In this document: positions 62,324 through 64,000 of the stretch, piece after piece
How the letters are laid out: each line of letters begins with the position of its first letter
How positions within the stretch are numbered: the first letter of the stretch is position 1
From: Flavobacteriales bacterium
Lineage (GTDB): Bacteria > Bacteroidota > Bacteroidia > UBA10329
Length of the DNA: 64,000 bases
NCBI GenBank assembly: GCA_021739695.1
Contig: JAIPBM010000003.1
Span: forward strand, 62,001-126,000
Reading direction: 5' to 3'
Made by a program: the position numbers and the translations under genes
Notes under the pieces: model-generated
What the model was told of the DNA's origin: nothing
Databases searched by the model: none
What the model saw: the letters and a program-made list of their open reading frames with translations, nothing else

Positions 62324-63199
62324 ATGAGAAAACGACTACGACCAACCACATATCTGTTCATCCTTATTGTACTTGCTGCCTCATACAGTTCGTGCGACCT
62401 GATCAATCCTGAAGAAACGATTCCTGGTTTTCTGAGAATTGATTCTATTTCTCTTGCGACCACAAGTGTGGAATCGGAAGGACATCCAGTTCCTAATTTG
62501 GTAGATGCCTGGGTTTTCGATGATGATCAGTTGGTTGGCATTTATGAACTACCGGCAATCGTTCCTATCCTCCGAAATGGTGATGCCAACATCCGTATTC
62601 GAGGTGGTATTAAGCTCAATGGTTTGGTTGGTTCGCGTGTTCCCTTATTGTTTTCTGAAGATTATCAGGCAACATTGGAGATGTTTCCCGATAGCCAACT
62701 TCACGTAAACCCAACACTTCATTTTCATGATTGGGTTACATTTTCCTGGTTAGAAGATTTTGACAATGTAGGACTATCAATAGAAGCTTCTGCGGGTAGC
62801 GATGGAACAACTGACCGTGTAAGCGGTGTAGAAGCCCTTGATGGAAATTCCTTTAAAATGGCACTCAGCGCTGATGAACTACTAATGGAATGTTCGATGA
62901 CCGGAAACATGCTCGAACTTCCATCTGGAGGTGCACCTGTTTTTTTGGATTTCTCCTATAAAAACAACAACCCATTTGTTGTTGGACTATTTAGCAGCGA
63001 TGCTACTGGAACGATTCAAACATCACTCATTGTTCTCAATCCATCAGAAGATTGGAATCATATTTTCGTGAATCTGACGGATGCCGTGTCTGCAAACGCC
63101 TCCTACACCGGCCACCGACCATTCTTCGGATTTGTACGTGATGAAACCGTTTCAGGCGAAGCTTACGTCTATTTGGACAACATCAGGCTGATTCATTGA
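62324..63199 (+). CDS. Lipoprotein of unknown function
   Basis: I chose the ATG at 62324 (291 residues) because it starts the signal peptide; the longer frame starts earlier inside the preceding gene. The lipobox ends at Cys25 (SYSSCDL). The body is strand-rich, with a FLRIDSISLATTS start and a C-terminal VFVNLTD to VYLDNIRLIH segment that is reminiscent of carbohydrate-binding modules. Its stop overlaps the next start (TGATG). Confidence 0.68.
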   Translation: MRKRLRPTTYLFILIVLAASYSSCDLINPEETIPGFLRIDSISLATTSVESEGHPVPNLVDAWVFDDDQLVGIYELPAIVPILRNGDANIRIRGGIKLNGLVGSRVPLLFSEDYQATLEMFPDSQLHVNPTLHFHDWVTFSWLEDFDNVGLSIEASAGSDGTTDRVSGVEALDGNSFKMALSADELLMECSMTGNMLELPSGGAPVFLDFSYKNNNPFVVGLFSSDATGTIQTSLIVLNPSEDWNHIFVNLTDAVSANASYTGHRPFFGFVRDETVSGEAYVYLDNIRLIH

Positions 63200-64000
63200 T
63201 GAACCGAAAACTCCAAACTGCCAAGTATCTGCTGTTTGATTGGTTGGCTGCAACCATTACATGGAGCCTGTTTTTCTACTATCGGAAAACGTTTGTGGAA
63301 AGCAACAAGTTCGGCTATCAGGTAATGGTTAACGTGGACGAGCGATTCATCCTCGGATTGATTCTGATTCCGTTGTTCTGGTTGCTATTTTATACCGTTT
63401 TAGGCAACTACCGCAAGGTTTATCGCAAATCGAGACTGAAAGAATTCTTTCAAACCTTGCTTTCCACGCTTATTGGGGTTACATCCATCTTTTTCTTGCT
63501 TATTCTAGATGATGTGGTGGTAAACCACAAAACCTATTATCAGTCGTATGCGGTGCTTTTCGGAATGCAATTCGCATTCACATTCATATTCCGCTTCATT
63601 CTTTCCTCCATTACGGCTTCAAAAATTCATAGAAGGGTAATCGGTTTTCCTACGCTGATGGTTGGAAGCGATGCCAAAGCATTGGAAGTTTTCAATGAAT
63701 TGGATGGACAACGCCAAGCTTCCGGAAACCTTTTCAAGGGTTTTATCCGTGTTAAGGAGCGCGAACTTTATCCGCTGGAAGGTCGACTTCCATTTCTGGG
63801 AGACATGGAAAACCTAGAACAGGTCATCCGCGAAAATTCCATTGAAGAAGTGATCATTGCGCTTGAATCGAGCGAACACGCGAGTTTGCAGAACATACTT
63901 ACGCGGTTGGAAGACACGAATGTGATCGTGAAGGTGATTCCAGACATGTACGACATCCTTTCGGGTTCTGTGCGCATGGATTCCATTTATGGAACGCCAC
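63199..64000 (+). CDS. Polyprenyl glycosylphosphotransferase (sugar transferase), 3' end cut by window
   Basis: 267 codons are open to the window edge with no stop. Four to five hydrophobic segments in the first 150 residues (around 15-30, 45-65, 85-110, 115-140) precede a Rossmann-like region (about residues 150-260, with VIGFPTLMVGSDAKALEVF and VIIALESSEHAS). This is the N-terminal half of exopolysaccharide glycosylphosphotransferases of the WbaP/WcaJ type; the catalytic domain would lie beyond base 64,000. It is translationally coupled to the lipoprotein gene. Confidence 0.82.
   Translation, partial: MNRKLQTAKYLLFDWLAATITWSLFFYYRKTFVESNKFGYQVMVNVDERFILGLILIPLFWLLFYTVLGNYRKVYRKSRLKEFFQTLLSTLIGVTSIFFLLILDDVVVNHKTYYQSYAVLFGMQFAFTFIFRFILSSITASKIHRRVIGFPTLMVGSDAKALEVFNELDGQRQASGNLFKGFIRVKERELYPLEGRLPFLGDMENLEQVIRENSIEEVIIALESSEHASLQNILTRLEDTNVIVKVIPDMYDILSGSVRMDSIYGTP

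Overview
The window looks like chromosome of a Bacteroidota bacterium, most likely a Flavobacteriales relative. The evidence is two secreted proteins with type IX secretion (Por) C-terminal sorting tails, a gldA-type gliding-motility ABC ATPase gene, several short lipoproteins, and repeated Bacteroidota-type -7 promoter boxes (TAnnTTTG). No rRNA and no CRISPR array were seen. One tRNA, the initiator tRNA-fMet, lies on the minus strand at 22228-22300.

Bases 1 to about 22,200 look like an integrated mobilizable or conjugative island, or part of one. It ends on the 3' side of the initiator tRNA gene, a typical integration site, but no integrase is visible, so its other end should lie left of the window. 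It carries: a 1259-residue protein with an N-terminal nuclease-like region, a degenerate P-loop-like segment and a long helical tail (a possible defence protein); a HerA/VirD4-type ATPase; a short cytosine-C5 methyltransferase-like protein; an orphan RadC; a small mobile-element family protein; a tight three-gene operon of a C39/papain-like cysteine peptidase, a membrane protein and a 68-residue acidic protein; and a minus-strand mobilization operon (17184 down to 12152). In transcription order that operon encodes a small protein, a four-helix membrane protein, an anchored protein of possible VWA type, an unlisted 48-residue membrane peptide, a VirD4-type coupling protein, a MobC-like protein and a MOBP-like relaxase. 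A membrane TPR protein, a large T9SS-secreted protein and an Xre-type regulator fill the space up to the tRNA.

Bases 22,400 to 64,000 are mostly core genome. They hold era-der, metK, gldA, rsgA with a divergent-PAP2 gene and two tandem ppk2 genes, a T9SS-secreted beta-propeller protein, a hotdog-methyltransferase fusion, a MoxR/VWA pair, a nitroreductase, lipoproteins, a PaaK-like ligase overlapping a C45 acyltransferase-type hydrolase, fumarylacetoacetase, an AsmA-like protein, a histidine kinase overlapping hemW, an exosortase-like protein, a LuxR/TPR group, a secreted deiminase-fold protein with a lipoprotein partner, an SH3b protein, an MFS transporter, a relA/spoT-smpB pair, pcm, a Gfo/Idh/MocA oxidoreductase, a lipoprotein, and the start of a sugar transferase cut by the window edge.

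The best candidates for undescribed biology are the peptidase/membrane/acidic-protein operon (8878-11370), the nuclease-like STAND-like protein (1733-5512), the VWA-like/membrane components of the mobilization operon, the deiminase-fold secreted protein (52890-54659), and a set of genes whose -7 box ends 4-7 bases before the start codon, which predicts leaderless mRNAs. All functional calls come from reading motifs by eye; no database search was run.
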